Shown: piece by piece, positions 5,256-13,097 of the stretch | Position numbering within the stretch: position 1 is the stretch's first letter | Layout: each line of letters opens with the position of its first letter | IMG/VR virus record: IMGVR_UViG_3300019487_000093 | Coordinates: 1-24,956 of that record | Strand: one strand, 5' to 3' | Length of the DNA stretch: 24,956 nt | From: a virus | The notes under the pieces: generated by a model | What the model saw: the letters and a program-made list of their open reading frames with translations, nothing else | The model's database searches: none | Told to the model about the DNA's origin: nothing | Made by a program: the position numbers and the translations under genes

Positions 5256-5441
5256 TTATTGAACCGTATTGAAATGCGGGAATCGATTGATTGCACTCTT
5301 GAGATTATTCAAGTTCTCTTGTTGTTCTTTCACAAAAGCCAATTCCTCTGGATCTAACGGCTCTCCTTCTTCACGAAGAGCATCGATCGCAGAGTCTAAA
5401 TCCTTCAAATACTCCTCAATTAAGTCTTTCATCGTTTGCAT
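5256..5441 (-). CDS. Small acidic helical protein
   Basis: 61 aa, starting at the ATG at 5439-5441 because AAGGAGG lies 6 bases upstream. A TTG further upstream would place that Shine-Dalgarno inside the coding region. The product is acidic and almost wholly alpha-helical (MKDLIEEYLKDLDSAIDAL, then ELAFVKEQQENLNNLKSAI), consistent with a helical hairpin or short coiled coil. It is the first gene of the small leftward operon, with a promoter candidate at 5463-5491. No family is recognised. Confidence 0.65.
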   Translation of the reverse strand: MQTMKDLIEEYLKDLDSAIDALREEGEPLDPEELAFVKEQQENLNNLKSAINRFPHFNTVQ

Positions 5442-5462
5442 AAAAATCCTCCTTTTCAAGAA

Positions 5463-5491
5463 AAACTACGCCTCAGAAATCCATAAGTCAA
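5463..5491 (-). promoter_or_regulatory. Leftward promoter candidate for the three small genes
   Basis: On the minus strand TTGACT (5491-5486) is followed, after exactly 17 bases, by TAGTTT (5468-5463). The -35 is near consensus, the -10 is weaker, and the spacing is ideal. It lies about 20 bases upstream of the first gene of the unit. Its -35 is one arm of a 7-bp inverted repeat AGTCAAG/CTTGACT (5486-5492 and 5515-5521) whose other arm is the + strand -35. Confidence 0.5.
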
Positions 5492-5515
5492 GACAATAAA
5501 GAAATAGGCCTTGCC

Positions 5516-5542
5516 TTGACTGTAAGAATGTGAAACTATTTG
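5516..5542 (+). promoter_or_regulatory. Rightward promoter candidate for the packaging/virion operon
   Basis: TTGACT at 5516-5521 is followed by TATTTG at 5537-5542, 15 bases later. The -35 is near consensus, the -10 imperfect and the spacing short. A start site 7-9 bases after the -10 would fall at or near the ATG at 5551, giving a leaderless or near-leaderless message; no Shine-Dalgarno is present before that ATG. Its symmetry with the leftward -35 suggests shared regulation. Confidence 0.35.
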
Positions 5543-5550
5543 TCAATTCG

Positions 5551-6057
5551 ATGGGAAACCTGACCAAGAACTTTGACCAAAAAGAATTTGTGCATTCCGA
5601 TAATCATCCGGAATTGGCCGCCCGCATTCGAATAACTCCATTAGACGAGTATAAGTTCTACCTTCTTTCGCTCTTAATCTTGCAACCCGTTCGCAATTAT
5701 ATGGAATGCGCCATGAAGATAACGAATGGCAAACGCGATGAAGCATTAAATACCGCAGCCGGCGGGGTTAAAACAAGTGAACACCTTTATGGCCTATATA
5801 CCGGTGCCGTTGATTTTGTCTTTTCAGTCGATAGCGCAGTAGAAAATGGAAGACTTTTAATGGTAGCCTTTGATTTTATTGAAAAACAATTACGAGGCTT
5901 ATTTGGCCAATTGATCTTGGAATTTGATCCACAAGATAAATACCCGCTTTGCATCCATGTGAGCCTGCCAACGGTTGAACACCGTAACGAATGCCTAGTC
6001 AGGAAAGGAGATAAGAAAACGTTTTTAACCTATAAAGACTGGACATTTTTTAAATGA
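5551..6057 (+). CDS. M15-type zinc peptidase, putative endolysin
   Basis: 168 aa from the ATG at 5551. A GTG at 5530 would add seven residues, but family proteins typically begin close to the LTKNF motif. The fold resembles the peptidase M15 (VanY / D-Ala-D-Ala carboxypeptidase-like) group: LLILQPVRNYM, then MKITNGKRDEALNTAAGGVK followed by SEHLYG and GAVDF, and later CIHVSLP. Numbered from the GTG, H85, D95 and H143 are the expected zinc ligands. The usual SGYR motif is replaced by TNGKR. Such enzymes cut peptidoglycan cross-links during lysis or entry. No signal peptide is present. Its stop overlaps the next gene as ATGA. The position at the head of the packaging operon, rather than in a late lysis cassette, is unusual. 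Confidence 0.75.
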   Translation: MGNLTKNFDQKEFVHSDNHPELAARIRITPLDEYKFYLLSLLILQPVRNYMECAMKITNGKRDEALNTAAGGVKTSEHLYGLYTGAVDFVFSVDSAVENGRLLMVAFDFIEKQLRGLFGQLILEFDPQDKYPLCIHVSLPTVEHRNECLVRKGDKKTFLTYKDWTFFK

Positions 6058-6341
6058 TTCGCTGGAGAATATTAATCGACAAATCAAAGGCCAAGGATAA
6101 GGCATTTTCACGCTTCGTGCACTCCGGGGACTTCAGAAGCCTCGACAAAATAGAAGCCGGCATTTTCGTCTGTCTATTAGCAGAGTACGGCAGCCGTAAA
6201 GAATGGCGTCCAGCCATTAGACAAGTACTTGAATTCTACCACAAGAAGTTTCCAGTGGAAAAAAGTGAAGAAAAGAGCGAGAATACCGAAAACAATGAAG
6301 TAAAGGTACCAGATGCCAAAGCCCAGGAAAGTCAGGTTTGA
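6054..6341 (+). CDS. Small hypothetical protein with charged tail
   Basis: 95 aa. The N-terminal ~65 residues are basic and mixed helical (MIRWRILIDKSKAKDKAFS, then IEAGIFVCLLAEYGSRKEWR). The C-terminal ~28 residues are a disordered, Glu/Lys/Asn-rich tail. The ATG overlaps the TGA of the peptidase gene, and an AGGAGA about 45 bases upstream is too far to serve, so translation is probably by coupling. The 3' end overlaps the small terminase-like gene by 29 bases. Function unknown; position suggests an accessory packaging or lysis protein (inference). Confidence 0.65.
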   Translation: MIRWRILIDKSKAKDKAFSRFVHSGDFRSLDKIEAGIFVCLLAEYGSRKEWRPAIRQVLEFYHKKFPVEKSEEKSENTENNEVKVPDAKAQESQV

Positions 6342-6753
6342 TAAGCAAATTGTTGACTTCACCGTTCCGCAGATAAAAGTCCTTTCTTCGGTAGGTTGCA
6401 GCATGAATGAAATGAGCCAACTTATGGGAATTTCACCTGATGCAATTAGCCGAAGATTTAAGGAGAAACCTGAATTTTCTGCGGCATTTAAGCAGGGTAA
6501 AGTAGAAGCCAGGCAATCGGTAAGACACGCCGCGTTAACTATGGCAAGGTCTGGTAAATGTTGGCAAATGACGCAATTTTACTTGAAATGTAAGGACAAC
6601 TGGAAGGATCGCCAAGAAATCGGTATTTCCTACTTGAAGGATAATTTTGGAACCGAAGACGTGACGAAATTAACCAATGAACAAGCCGTAGCGCTCGCAG
6701 AAAAATGTCTCGAACGTTTGAAATCTAAGCCAGAGGATGAAAATGGGGAATAA
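6313..6753 (+). CDS. terS: Terminase small subunit-like protein
   Basis: 146 aa. Residues ~17-50 form a helix-turn-helix (TVPQIKVLSSVGCSMNEMSQ, then MGISPDAISRRFKEKPEF), the DNA-recognition module of many small terminases. Residues ~57-103 follow the family pattern: a helix with AAFKQGKVEARQSVRHAALT, then a segment like SGKCWQMTQFYLKCKDNWKD that assembles the oligomeric ring. The C-terminus (LTNEQAVALAEKCLERLKSK) is a helix that may contact the large subunit. The protein recognises the packaging site and stimulates the large terminase. AAAGG lies at suitable spacing before the ATG. It is 1.5 kb upstream of the large terminase, with six small genes between. Confidence 0.75.
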   Translation: MPKPRKVRFDKQIVDFTVPQIKVLSSVGCSMNEMSQLMGISPDAISRRFKEKPEFSAAFKQGKVEARQSVRHAALTMARSGKCWQMTQFYLKCKDNWKDRQEIGISYLKDNFGTEDVTKLTNEQAVALAEKCLERLKSKPEDENGE

Positions 6754-7084
6754 GGATTACATCCTCAAGACTCCCTCAGAAGAATCTAGGCAGATTAGAA
6801 AGGAATCCGGGCAACCATTCCAAGTCCTTTTATCGAAAGTAAGAGCCAAAGAGTTGCAATCCCAAAAAAGACTCTCTCAGTTTTATAGACGCATGGAAGA
6901 ACTAGGGATCGTTCATGAATCACAAGTAAGAAAAGATGGGCAAGATTTCTATCGTAAGGCTGACAAATCAGTTTCGGATATGGTTTTAGAGATTTACATT
7001 CATGATCATGTTAGAGCCATCTCTTTCGTTGAAGAGTTTAAAAATCCGTTTTTACTCACTAAGCCCGGTGCCCTAGTTCACTGA
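6743..7084 (+). CDS. Hypothetical protein between terminase subunits
   Basis: 113 aa. Two in-frame ATGs lie at 6737 and 6743; I chose 6743 because GAGG is 6 bases before it, whereas it abuts the first. The gene overlaps the small terminase-like gene by 11 bases. The product is basic and helical in its first half (SKVRAKELQSQKRLSQFYRR, then MEELGIVHE) and has a short hydrophobic C-terminal region (FVEEFKNPFLLTKPGALVH). No known domain is visible. Its location in the packaging block is the only functional clue. Confidence 0.65.
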   Translation: MGNKDYILKTPSEESRQIRKESGQPFQVLLSKVRAKELQSQKRLSQFYRRMEELGIVHESQVRKDGQDFYRKADKSVSDMVLEIYIHDHVRAISFVEEFKNPFLLTKPGALVH

Positions 7085-7096
7085 AAGGAAAGACCA

Positions 7097-7414
7097 ATGA
7101 ATAAAGCGCGCAATCTCTGCAATGGAATTTATTCCGAATTATGCCGTCAGTTGGGCGATGCCCATATGCGTCACAAACTCTATTCTGATCTCGTTGCACG
7201 CTTTGAAAAAGAGATTGAGAATCTCGATAAGGGTGCAGAATTGATAAAAGTCTTGGATTCACAAAGTAAGGCCGCAAATGAAATGTTGGCCAAAGAGCTA
7301 ATGGCCAATCAAGAGAAGCAAGTCGAAACATCAGAGCCAGAATCAACACCAAAAGATAGCGTTATTGTTGACGAGTGCGATAACAGCGGAGAGCCTTCAC
7401 AAGTCGCAGCCTAA
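7097..7414 (+). CDS. Hypothetical protein, coiled-coil type
   Basis: 105 aa, with GAAAGGAAAG upstream. Residues ~1-70 are predominantly helical: a basic opening (MNKARNLCNGIYSELCRQLG) followed by a heptad-like segment (LVARFEKEIENLDKGAELIK, then SQSKAANEMLAKELM). The last ~35 residues are polar and probably disordered. From memory, similar small proteins with an ELCRQLGD motif occur near packaging genes in metagenomic podovirus-like phages. Its last 50 bases overlap the longest form of the GNAT-like gene. Function unknown. Confidence 0.65.
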   Translation: MNKARNLCNGIYSELCRQLGDAHMRHKLYSDLVARFEKEIENLDKGAELIKVLDSQSKAANEMLAKELMANQEKQVETSEPESTPKDSVIVDECDNSGEPSQVAA

Positions 7415-7850
7415 GGTAGAAATACCATGCGCCTTTAGATCGGGTCATGAAGATGATCTTAACTTCGTTTTTTCTTCATGGATGCAGCATGTGGCCTTCG
7501 TTGATCGGTTTGCCAAAGAGCAGGGCATTCCGCACGAACTCTACAAGGCCGGCCAGCGAGATCTCATTACAAAAATCCTAAAATCTTCTCAGTTGATGGT
7601 CGCGGTCAATCCAGATGATTTTGATCAAATTCTTGGCTATATGGTCTTTAAGACAGACGCGCCGAGAGACATTATTCAATTTCACTTTCTTTATGTGAAA
7701 GGTCCGTACCGATACGGAGGCATTGCGACGCGCTTAATCGATATTATGCCAAGCGAAATGCGCAAAGAACACACCTACAAGAACCGCTTCGGGCATTATT
7801 TCTCAAGGAAGTATCGCTCCGATTACAATCCCTATTCAATTTGGAGGTAG
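7365..7850 (+). CDS. GNAT-fold acyltransferase-like protein
   Basis: Up to 161 aa, with a GNAT-like layout: an N-terminal FRSGHEDDLNFVFSSWMQHV segment, a central strand pair (QLMVAVNPDDFDQILGYMVF), a strand with QFHFLYVKGPYRYGGIATRL (motif A), and a C-terminal aromatic strand region. R116-Y-G-G119-I-A121, numbered from the TTG, fits the Q/R-x-x-G-x-G/A acetyl-CoA loop. It has no in-frame ATG upstream of the domain. The listed start is a TTG with no clear ribosome site. An ATA at 7422, with AAGG 5 bases before it and placed just after the previous stop, would give a more usual N-terminus. Substrate unknown. Proteins of this type do occur beside phage terminase genes. Confidence 0.65.
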   Translation: MLTSAITAESLHKSQPKVEIPCAFRSGHEDDLNFVFSSWMQHVAFVDRFAKEQGIPHELYKAGQRDLITKILKSSQLMVAVNPDDFDQILGYMVFKTDAPRDIIQFHFLYVKGPYRYGGIATRLIDIMPSEMRKEHTYKNRFGHYFSRKYRSDYNPYSIWR

Positions 7851-7856
7851 AGAGGC

Positions 7857-8024
7857 ATGCCGCTTAAAAAAAGTAAAAGTAAGAACGCGTTTAAAGAAAA
7901 TGTGAAAAGAGAGATCGCTTCCGGGAAAGACCCTTCTCAAGCCGTAGCGATTGCCTATTCAACAGCGCGCGCCGCGGGGGCGGGCAATTGGGCAAGAAAA
8001 GGCTATAAGAAAAGGAAAACCTAA
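7857..8024 (+). CDS. Very small basic phage protein (MPLKK type)
   Basis: 55 aa, strongly basic, with GGAGG/GAGG sites just before the ATG at 7857. The sequence opens MPLKKSKSKNAFKEN and then has a helix of the type PSQAVAIAYSTARAAG, ending in a Lys/Arg-rich tail. From memory, short proteins starting MPLKKG and with a KQAVAIAL helix are very common in phages next to packaging and head genes, and remain without an assigned function. It is 6 bases after the previous stop and directly abuts the next ATG, so it is part of the operon. Confidence 0.75.
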   Translation: MPLKKSKSKNAFKENVKREIASGKDPSQAVAIAYSTARAAGAGNWARKGYKKRKT

Positions 8025-8378
8025 ATGAGCACCAAGATTTTTTACGATCAGTTAAGAGTCTATCAGGCAGTTGTAGCCGGAAGCGCACGCAATAATACCT
8101 TCATCTTTCAAAGTTATGACAGAGGAAGGCGACTTTTCACGATTTGGAGAGAGTTCGGGAACGATGAAAGACCGCAAGATTGTTTTAATGTTTATGATCA
8201 TATGTTGAATCGTTTGACTCATATACCGATCTCTAATGTTCCATTTCTTGTCCCAGAAAATCAGGATGTTGGTGATGTCGCAATTGTTCGAATCGCTGCC
8301 GTCAGTAACGACGGACGAGGAAGCGAAAAGGCTCCTCAGCTTGCTAAAGAAGAGAGACAGAAAAAAGCCGCTTCTTGA
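8025..8378 (+). CDS. Hypothetical protein upstream of large terminase
   Basis: 117 aa, with AAAGGAAAACC before the ATG, which follows the previous stop without a gap. The N-terminal ~75 residues look folded (QLRVYQAVVAGSARNNTFIF, then GRRLFTIWREFG). The C-terminal third is polar (ERQKKAAS ending). Its 3' end overlaps the large terminase frame by about 100 bases, depending on the terminase start. No family is recognised. Confidence 0.65.
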   Translation: MSTKIFYDQLRVYQAVVAGSARNNTFIFQSYDRGRRLFTIWREFGNDERPQDCFNVYDHMLNRLTHIPISNVPFLVPENQDVGDVAIVRIAAVSNDGRGSEKAPQLAKEERQKKAAS

Positions 8379-9738
8379 TATTGTTCGGTACTGCTTCGAC
8401 AAGCAATCTGAGATGATTCTTGATCCAGCCACACGAAAAACCGTGTGTACTTCGTCACGCTCCGGGAAAACAGTCGGGTGTGCCGTTGATTTGTTAGATA
8501 CGGCCATTAAGTTTGAATCGAGGAATTATCTTTATGTCACAAAGACTCGTTTAAATGCGAAAAGAATCATATGGAAGTATTTTAAATCACTTAATCGAGA
8601 TTTCATATTTTCTGCGAATGCTAATGAGACCGAACTCACAATGACGCTCCCCAGTCTTTCAACCATCTATGTGGACGGTGCCGACAATGAAAGTATTATA
8701 GAAAAATATCGCGGCATTCCTTGGCATAAAGTCTACATAGATGAGGGCCAGGCATTCCCAGAGTATCTTGAGCCATTCGTTAATGAGGTACTAAGCCCGC
8801 GGTTGGTTGACTGGAATGGTACGCTAACCATTATGGGAACCCCAAATGCTGCGCGCTCAGGTGTTTTTTTCCGGGCGTGTCATCAGCAAACTGGATTCAA
8901 AGAGTACAAGAATTTCTCTTGGACTCTTCACGATAATCCGCACATTTCTAAGATGGCAGGTAAGTCGGTTAAACAGATTATTTTAGAAGAGTGCAAAAGA
9001 CGAGGGGTGTCCATTGAAAATGCGAGCATTCAAAGAGAATATTTCGGCCGCTGGGTTGAGGATCTTCATAGCCGTGTGTACGATTTTGATCCTTCTAGGA
9101 ATTATTACGATGTTCTGCCTGATGGTGTCGATTGGTTATATATCCTCGGCGTTGACCTCGGCTGGGACGACGCTGATGCGCTCGCCGTTTGGGCATATTC
9201 TCCGTCACATCCACTCATTTATCTCGTATACGATTTTAAGGCGCCGAAACTTACAATTACTGCGCTAGCGGAATTGATCAAAGCACTTGAAAAGAAGTTT
9301 AGTTTCGTTGAGCGGGTTGCCGATACCGGCGGACTTGGAAAGAAAGTAGTAGAAGAGATCCGGTTTCGTTACGGCATAACTCTAAAGGCGGCTGAAAAGA
9401 CAGAAAAGCGTGCTTTTATTACGTTAATGAATGACGATTTGCGCCGCGGCTTTATTAAAGTAAAACCCGGATCAAAGATTCTTGACGAATGGTCTATCCT
9501 TCAATGGGACTTGGAGCACGATCCACCGATTGAGGATGAGCAATTTGAGAATCATATAAGTGACGCTGGACTTTATGCGTGGCGAGAAGCGCGCCATTAT
9601 ACGCACAAGTTTTCAGAAGAACAAAAAGCAATAGATCCACTTTCAGCAGAAGGCATGGAAGAATACTGGAAAAAAGAAGAGGAGGATATAAAAGGTGGAG
9701 AATTCAAAGAATGGTGGGAACGAGAAGTCAAAGTATAA
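8275..9738 (+). CDS. terL: Terminase large subunit (packaging ATPase/nuclease)
   Basis: 487 aa from the ATG at 8275, which has AGG 9 bases upstream. ATGs at 8236 and 8266 are alternatives without a ribosome site. The N-terminal ATPase has Walker A SSRSGKT (residues 60-66), Walker B VYIDE (153-157) and the coupling motif LTIMGTPN. The C-terminal RNase H-like nuclease has the acidic residues D294 (GVDLG), D350 (VADTGG) and D430 (ISDAGLYAW) that bind two metal ions. The protein pumps DNA through the portal and cuts it. It overlaps the preceding gene by about 100 bases and the next by 44. Which packaging mode it uses (pac or cos) cannot be read from the sequence. Confidence 0.9.
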   Translation: MSQLFESLPSVTTDEEAKRLLSLLKKRDRKKPLLDIVRYCFDKQSEMILDPATRKTVCTSSRSGKTVGCAVDLLDTAIKFESRNYLYVTKTRLNAKRIIWKYFKSLNRDFIFSANANETELTMTLPSLSTIYVDGADNESIIEKYRGIPWHKVYIDEGQAFPEYLEPFVNEVLSPRLVDWNGTLTIMGTPNAARSGVFFRACHQQTGFKEYKNFSWTLHDNPHISKMAGKSVKQIILEECKRRGVSIENASIQREYFGRWVEDLHSRVYDFDPSRNYYDVLPDGVDWLYILGVDLGWDDADALAVWAYSPSHPLIYLVYDFKAPKLTITALAELIKALEKKFSFVERVADTGGLGKKVVEEIRFRYGITLKAAEKTEKRAFITLMNDDLRRGFIKVKPGSKILDEWSILQWDLEHDPPIEDEQFENHISDAGLYAWREARHYTHKFSEEQKAIDPLSAEGMEEYWKKEEEDIKGGEFKEWWEREVKV

Positions 9739-9976
9739 ATCTCTTTCAATTGAAAAAATTAAAGAAATCATTACCTTTTGCAAAAAGCATAGGATTTTGA
9801 AATGTAAGATCCAAGATGTAGAGTTCGAATTCACGCAATCTGCTTACCTGACCGACGAAGTGACTAAATCAATTGAAGATCATTTTAAAGAACCAAAAGA
9901 TACCGAAGTAGACGAATTCGGTTTAACACCGGATGAGAGACGAGACCTTGAATGGTCCGCTGTTCCGGGAAACTAG
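9695..9976 (+). CDS. Small hypothetical protein between terminase and portal
   Basis: 93 aa from a GTG with a strong GAGGAGG site 9 bases upstream, inside the end of the terminase gene. The frame shift relative to the terminase and the excellent Shine-Dalgarno support it. It begins with a polar stretch, then a helix (LSIEKIKEIITFCKKHRILK), a short strand pair (CKIQDVEFEFTQ) and an acidic C-terminus with LTPDERRDLEW. From memory, similar proteins occur between terminase and portal in other podovirus-like phages. Function unknown. Confidence 0.65.
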   Translation: MENSKNGGNEKSKYKSLSIEKIKEIITFCKKHRILKCKIQDVEFEFTQSAYLTDEVTKSIEDHFKEPKDTEVDEFGLTPDERRDLEWSAVPGN

Positions 9977-9986
9977 GAGAAGTTAA

Positions 9987-11918
9987 ATGCCAACTGATTT
10001 TAGATACGGTCAGAAAAAAGATGCCTCTCGCGCCTTATGGTGGAAACTACCGGCCGAGGAAGCATATCGGGAAATCTTTACCGTGATTGATTATTTGGAC
10101 GAAATCCAAGTTCGCCAGCGCTCAATGAATCTCATGAATTATCGCCTTTATGGGAATGCCCAGTTAATCGGGATGACCAATAAGTCATATAATCGGGTGA
10201 ACGCGGGCCCTGACCACCGCGTCACCCTAAACGTGATTCAAAGCATTTGCGATACGATGACATCAACAATTGCGTCCAACAAGCCTAAGCCTACTTTTTT
10301 GGTTGATGGCGGTAATTTCGAAAAGCAACAAATAGCCGAACGTCTTGATAAGTTTGTGCAGGGGATTTTCTATGAAACCAAATATTATGAACGTCAAAAG
10401 GAAGCCGTTAGAGATTCCACTGTATGGGGGACGGGTGTTATCAAGGTATACAAACACAATGGCCGAATCAAAATGGAGCGTGTTGTATCTAATGAAATTA
10501 AGATTGACGAGGCAGAGGCGATTTACGGTTACCCGAGACAGCTTCATCAGGTGAAATATTGCCCGAGGGAAGTCTTACTTGATCTATTTAAGAAAGACAA
10601 AAAGGCAGCCGAAAAGATTAAAAGCGCTCAATCAGCAACCGAAGAAGATAATCAACTTATATCAAATCCATATCAGCAAAGTTATAACATGATTAAGGTC
10701 GCAGAATCCTGGCATTTACCTTCCGGTGAGGATGCGAAGGACGGACGGCATGTGATCTCTATTTCAAGTGGGACACTTTTTGATGATCCAAAGAAGTATG
10801 ACAAGCAATATTTCCCGTTCCTTTTCTATAAATGGAAGCCAAGGCTTTTAGGATTCTGGGCCCAGGGGATTGCTGAACAATTGTGGGGCATTCAAACGGA
10901 AATTAACAAAATCCTTCGCACGATCCAGATCGCCATGCACTTAGGAAGCATCCCAAAGATCTTTGTTGAGATGAATTCGAAAGTGGTTCAAGCGCAATTG
11001 AATAATGAAATAGGGTCCGTGATTAAATATACTGGAGTGCCGCCGAGATATGAGGCCATATCATCTGTTTCACCCGAGTTGTTCCGACAATTGGATTGGC
11101 TCTATCAAAGAGCATACGAAATTATTGGCGTATCTCAGTTGACGGCGCAATCTAAGAAACCGGCAGGCTTAGACTCTAAGCCTTCTTTGCGTGAATATAA
11201 CGATATTGGCACGGCTCGTTTCTTGATCGAAGGGCAGAGATTAGAGGAAATGGCTTTGGACTGTGCCCGTCAGGTTATTGATTTGGCCAAAGAGATCGAC
11301 GAAGAAAATAAAGAAAAAGATGAAGACGGATTTTCAGTCATGACCGAAGACGGAACAAGCTGCGAAACAATAGAATGGAAAGACGTTAATTTGATTGCCG
11401 ATCAATGTGTGATGAAATTGTTCCCAACTTCAATTCTACCGACGACACCGGAAGGTAAGCGCGCTGCCATCGATGAAATGGTTGAAATGGGTTACATTGA
11501 TCGCACCTTTGCATTGAAGCTTTTCGATTCTCCAGATTTGAAGAGTTATTACAACATGGAAAATGCGGCGATCGATGATATCCAGAAAACAATTAAAACG
11601 ATCCTTTATGATGGAAAATATATCTCCCCGGAACCTTTACAGAACTTGCAACTTGGCATTTCCATGATGACCTCGGCCTATCTGCGTTCAAAGATTGAAG
11701 GCGCGCCGGCCGCGAGGAAAGCCATGATTCAGCAATGGATCGCAACGGCTCAGAAAATGATTCAATATTCACAGCAAGCCAGCCTCGCTATTGCTCCATT
11801 TCCACCGGAATTAAAAGCACCGAGTGCTGGCTTGTCACCAGAAGCCGCAATTGCTCAGGCAGCGGCGGCTTCTGGATTAAATGGACCGCCAATGTCAACG
11901 CCGCCAACAATTCAGTGA
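9987..11918 (+). CDS. Portal protein
   Basis: 643 aa, with AGGAGAAG before the ATG. The portal ring sits at one capsid vertex and is the channel for DNA. The identification rests on size, position directly after the terminase, and sequence texture: an N-terminal helical part (YREIFTVIDYLDEIQVRQRS), a segment with NVIQSICDTMTSTIASNKPK typical of portal clip/wing regions, FLFYKWKPRLLGFWAQGIAE followed by QTEINKILRTIQ (the long-helix region), and a C-terminal Ala/Gln-rich helical tail, which could extend as a barrel. No signal or membrane segment is present. It is the head-to-tail connector class seen in podoviruses. Confidence 0.85.
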   Translation: MPTDFRYGQKKDASRALWWKLPAEEAYREIFTVIDYLDEIQVRQRSMNLMNYRLYGNAQLIGMTNKSYNRVNAGPDHRVTLNVIQSICDTMTSTIASNKPKPTFLVDGGNFEKQQIAERLDKFVQGIFYETKYYERQKEAVRDSTVWGTGVIKVYKHNGRIKMERVVSNEIKIDEAEAIYGYPRQLHQVKYCPREVLLDLFKKDKKAAEKIKSAQSATEEDNQLISNPYQQSYNMIKVAESWHLPSGEDAKDGRHVISISSGTLFDDPKKYDKQYFPFLFYKWKPRLLGFWAQGIAEQLWGIQTEINKILRTIQIAMHLGSIPKIFVEMNSKVVQAQLNNEIGSVIKYTGVPPRYEAISSVSPELFRQLDWLYQRAYEIIGVSQLTAQSKKPAGLDSKPSLREYNDIGTARFLIEGQRLEEMALDCARQVIDLAKEIDEENKEKDEDGFSVMTEDGTSCETIEWKDVNLIADQCVMKLFPTSILPTTPEGKRAAIDEMVEMGYIDRTFALKLFDSPDLKSYYNMENAAIDDIQKTIKTILYDGKYISPEPLQNLQLGISMMTSAYLRSKIEGAPAARKAMIQQWIATAQKMIQYSQQASLAIAPFPPELKAPSAGLSPEAAIAQAAAASGLNGPPMSTPPTIQ

Positions 11919-11932
11919 AAGGATGAAATAAT

Positions 11933-13096
11933 ATGGACCCTCAAGTACAGTTTTTGAGTAAGGATCAAGAAGCGGCTCCGCTTAAAGAATTTATTCCCCC
12001 TTCAAAAACGATTGCCACGCGCCGGGTTGTAAGAGTGATGACGCCGCCAACTGCAACTCCTGCGGTTCCAGTAGAGGGTTCAAATGGCCAATCTGCTCCA
12101 GTACAAAGCGGGAATGGAACGCCTCCGGTAGCCGCATTATCGAACGATCAAAAGACCGATAAGGATACAGGCGATAAGAGCCCAGCCGATACCGCTCAAA
12201 AAGAGGCCAATCAGGCAGACAAGAAAGACGCGCCAAGCGAGCAAAATAGAGAAAAGAAACCAAGCGAAGAAACGCCTAATCCCGAGGATAAGAACCTGGC
12301 CAAGTCCTGGGCCACTTTGATGCGGAAAGAGAGGGAGGTCCAAAAAAGCCTCGCAGAGATGCGCGAATATCAGAAGGATCAGGCAGATTATCAGAAGTGG
12401 AAACAAGAAAAATCCTCATTTGATCCTATTTTACGTGCCAGGGACCTGATTAACACAGACCCGGACGAGGCGCTACGGCTTTTGGGGGTTAAGGGCGGCT
12501 TTTCTGAAACCTCAGAGAGAATGCTTGATCGACTCTCAAAGGGAGAATCAAAGCCGCATGCCGATGCAATGGTTGAACGCATGGCAAAAAGGATCGAAGA
12601 CCTGGAGTCAAAGATTGAAAGTAAGGAGCGAGAACGAACGGAAAGAGAACAAAGAGAGATTGTTGCTCAATATGTTGGCTATCTTGGAAACTTTTTGACA
12701 CAGAACAAGGTGACCTATCCTCTTTCGCATCATCATAGCGCTGCGCAAGTATTGCTTGACACAATGGATGAATATAAGAAACAATATGGCAAACTCCTCA
12801 GCGAAAAGGATGCTGCGGACATGGTGGAAGCCCACTATCGCAGCGAATATAAGCGCGCATTAGCAATTCCTGAAGTGCGCATGGGTCTTGAGCTTTCCGA
12901 GAATGTTTCACGTGAAACACAACCTCAGAAATCTCCTCTCCCAGAGTCTTCGCAGGGCTCCAAAGCAAATGATGAGCCCCCACATACGTTGACCAATAGC
13001 CAACACGGGTCCGCTCCAATGGCAGAGAAGGGTAGGCTTCTCACGCGGGAGGAACAGATAAGGGCACTCGTAGCGCGCAAATACGGTCAACAGTAA
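11933..13096 (+). CDS. Scaffolding-type protein
   Basis: 387 aa, with AAAGGATG before the ATG. The N-terminal ~120 residues are Pro/Ser/Lys-rich and disordered, with acidic and basic runs such as QKTDKDTGDKSPADTAQ. The central part (~125-250) is highly charged and coiled-coil-like (MRKEREVQKSLAEMREYQKD, then MAKRIEDLESKIESKERERT). The C-terminus is a helix-loop (REEQIRALVARKYGQQ). This pattern, between portal and major capsid genes, is that of scaffolds that guide capsid assembly and are then expelled or degraded. No protease motif is visible. The name rests on position and composition, not on a domain. Confidence 0.7.
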   Translation: MDPQVQFLSKDQEAAPLKEFIPPSKTIATRRVVRVMTPPTATPAVPVEGSNGQSAPVQSGNGTPPVAALSNDQKTDKDTGDKSPADTAQKEANQADKKDAPSEQNREKKPSEETPNPEDKNLAKSWATLMRKEREVQKSLAEMREYQKDQADYQKWKQEKSSFDPILRARDLINTDPDEALRLLGVKGGFSETSERMLDRLSKGESKPHADAMVERMAKRIEDLESKIESKERERTEREQREIVAQYVGYLGNFLTQNKVTYPLSHHHSAAQVLLDTMDEYKKQYGKLLSEKDAADMVEAHYRSEYKRALAIPEVRMGLELSENVSRETQPQKSPLPESSQGSKANDEPPHTLTNSQHGSAPMAEKGRLLTREEQIRALVARKYGQQ

Positions 13097-13097
13097 T

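Noticed and set aside
7097-7850. Programmed frameshift joining the coiled-coil protein and the GNAT-like protein
   Set aside because: The frames differ by +1 and overlap, but I see no slippery heptamer or downstream structure, and independent initiation at a non-ATG codon explains the arrangement more simply.
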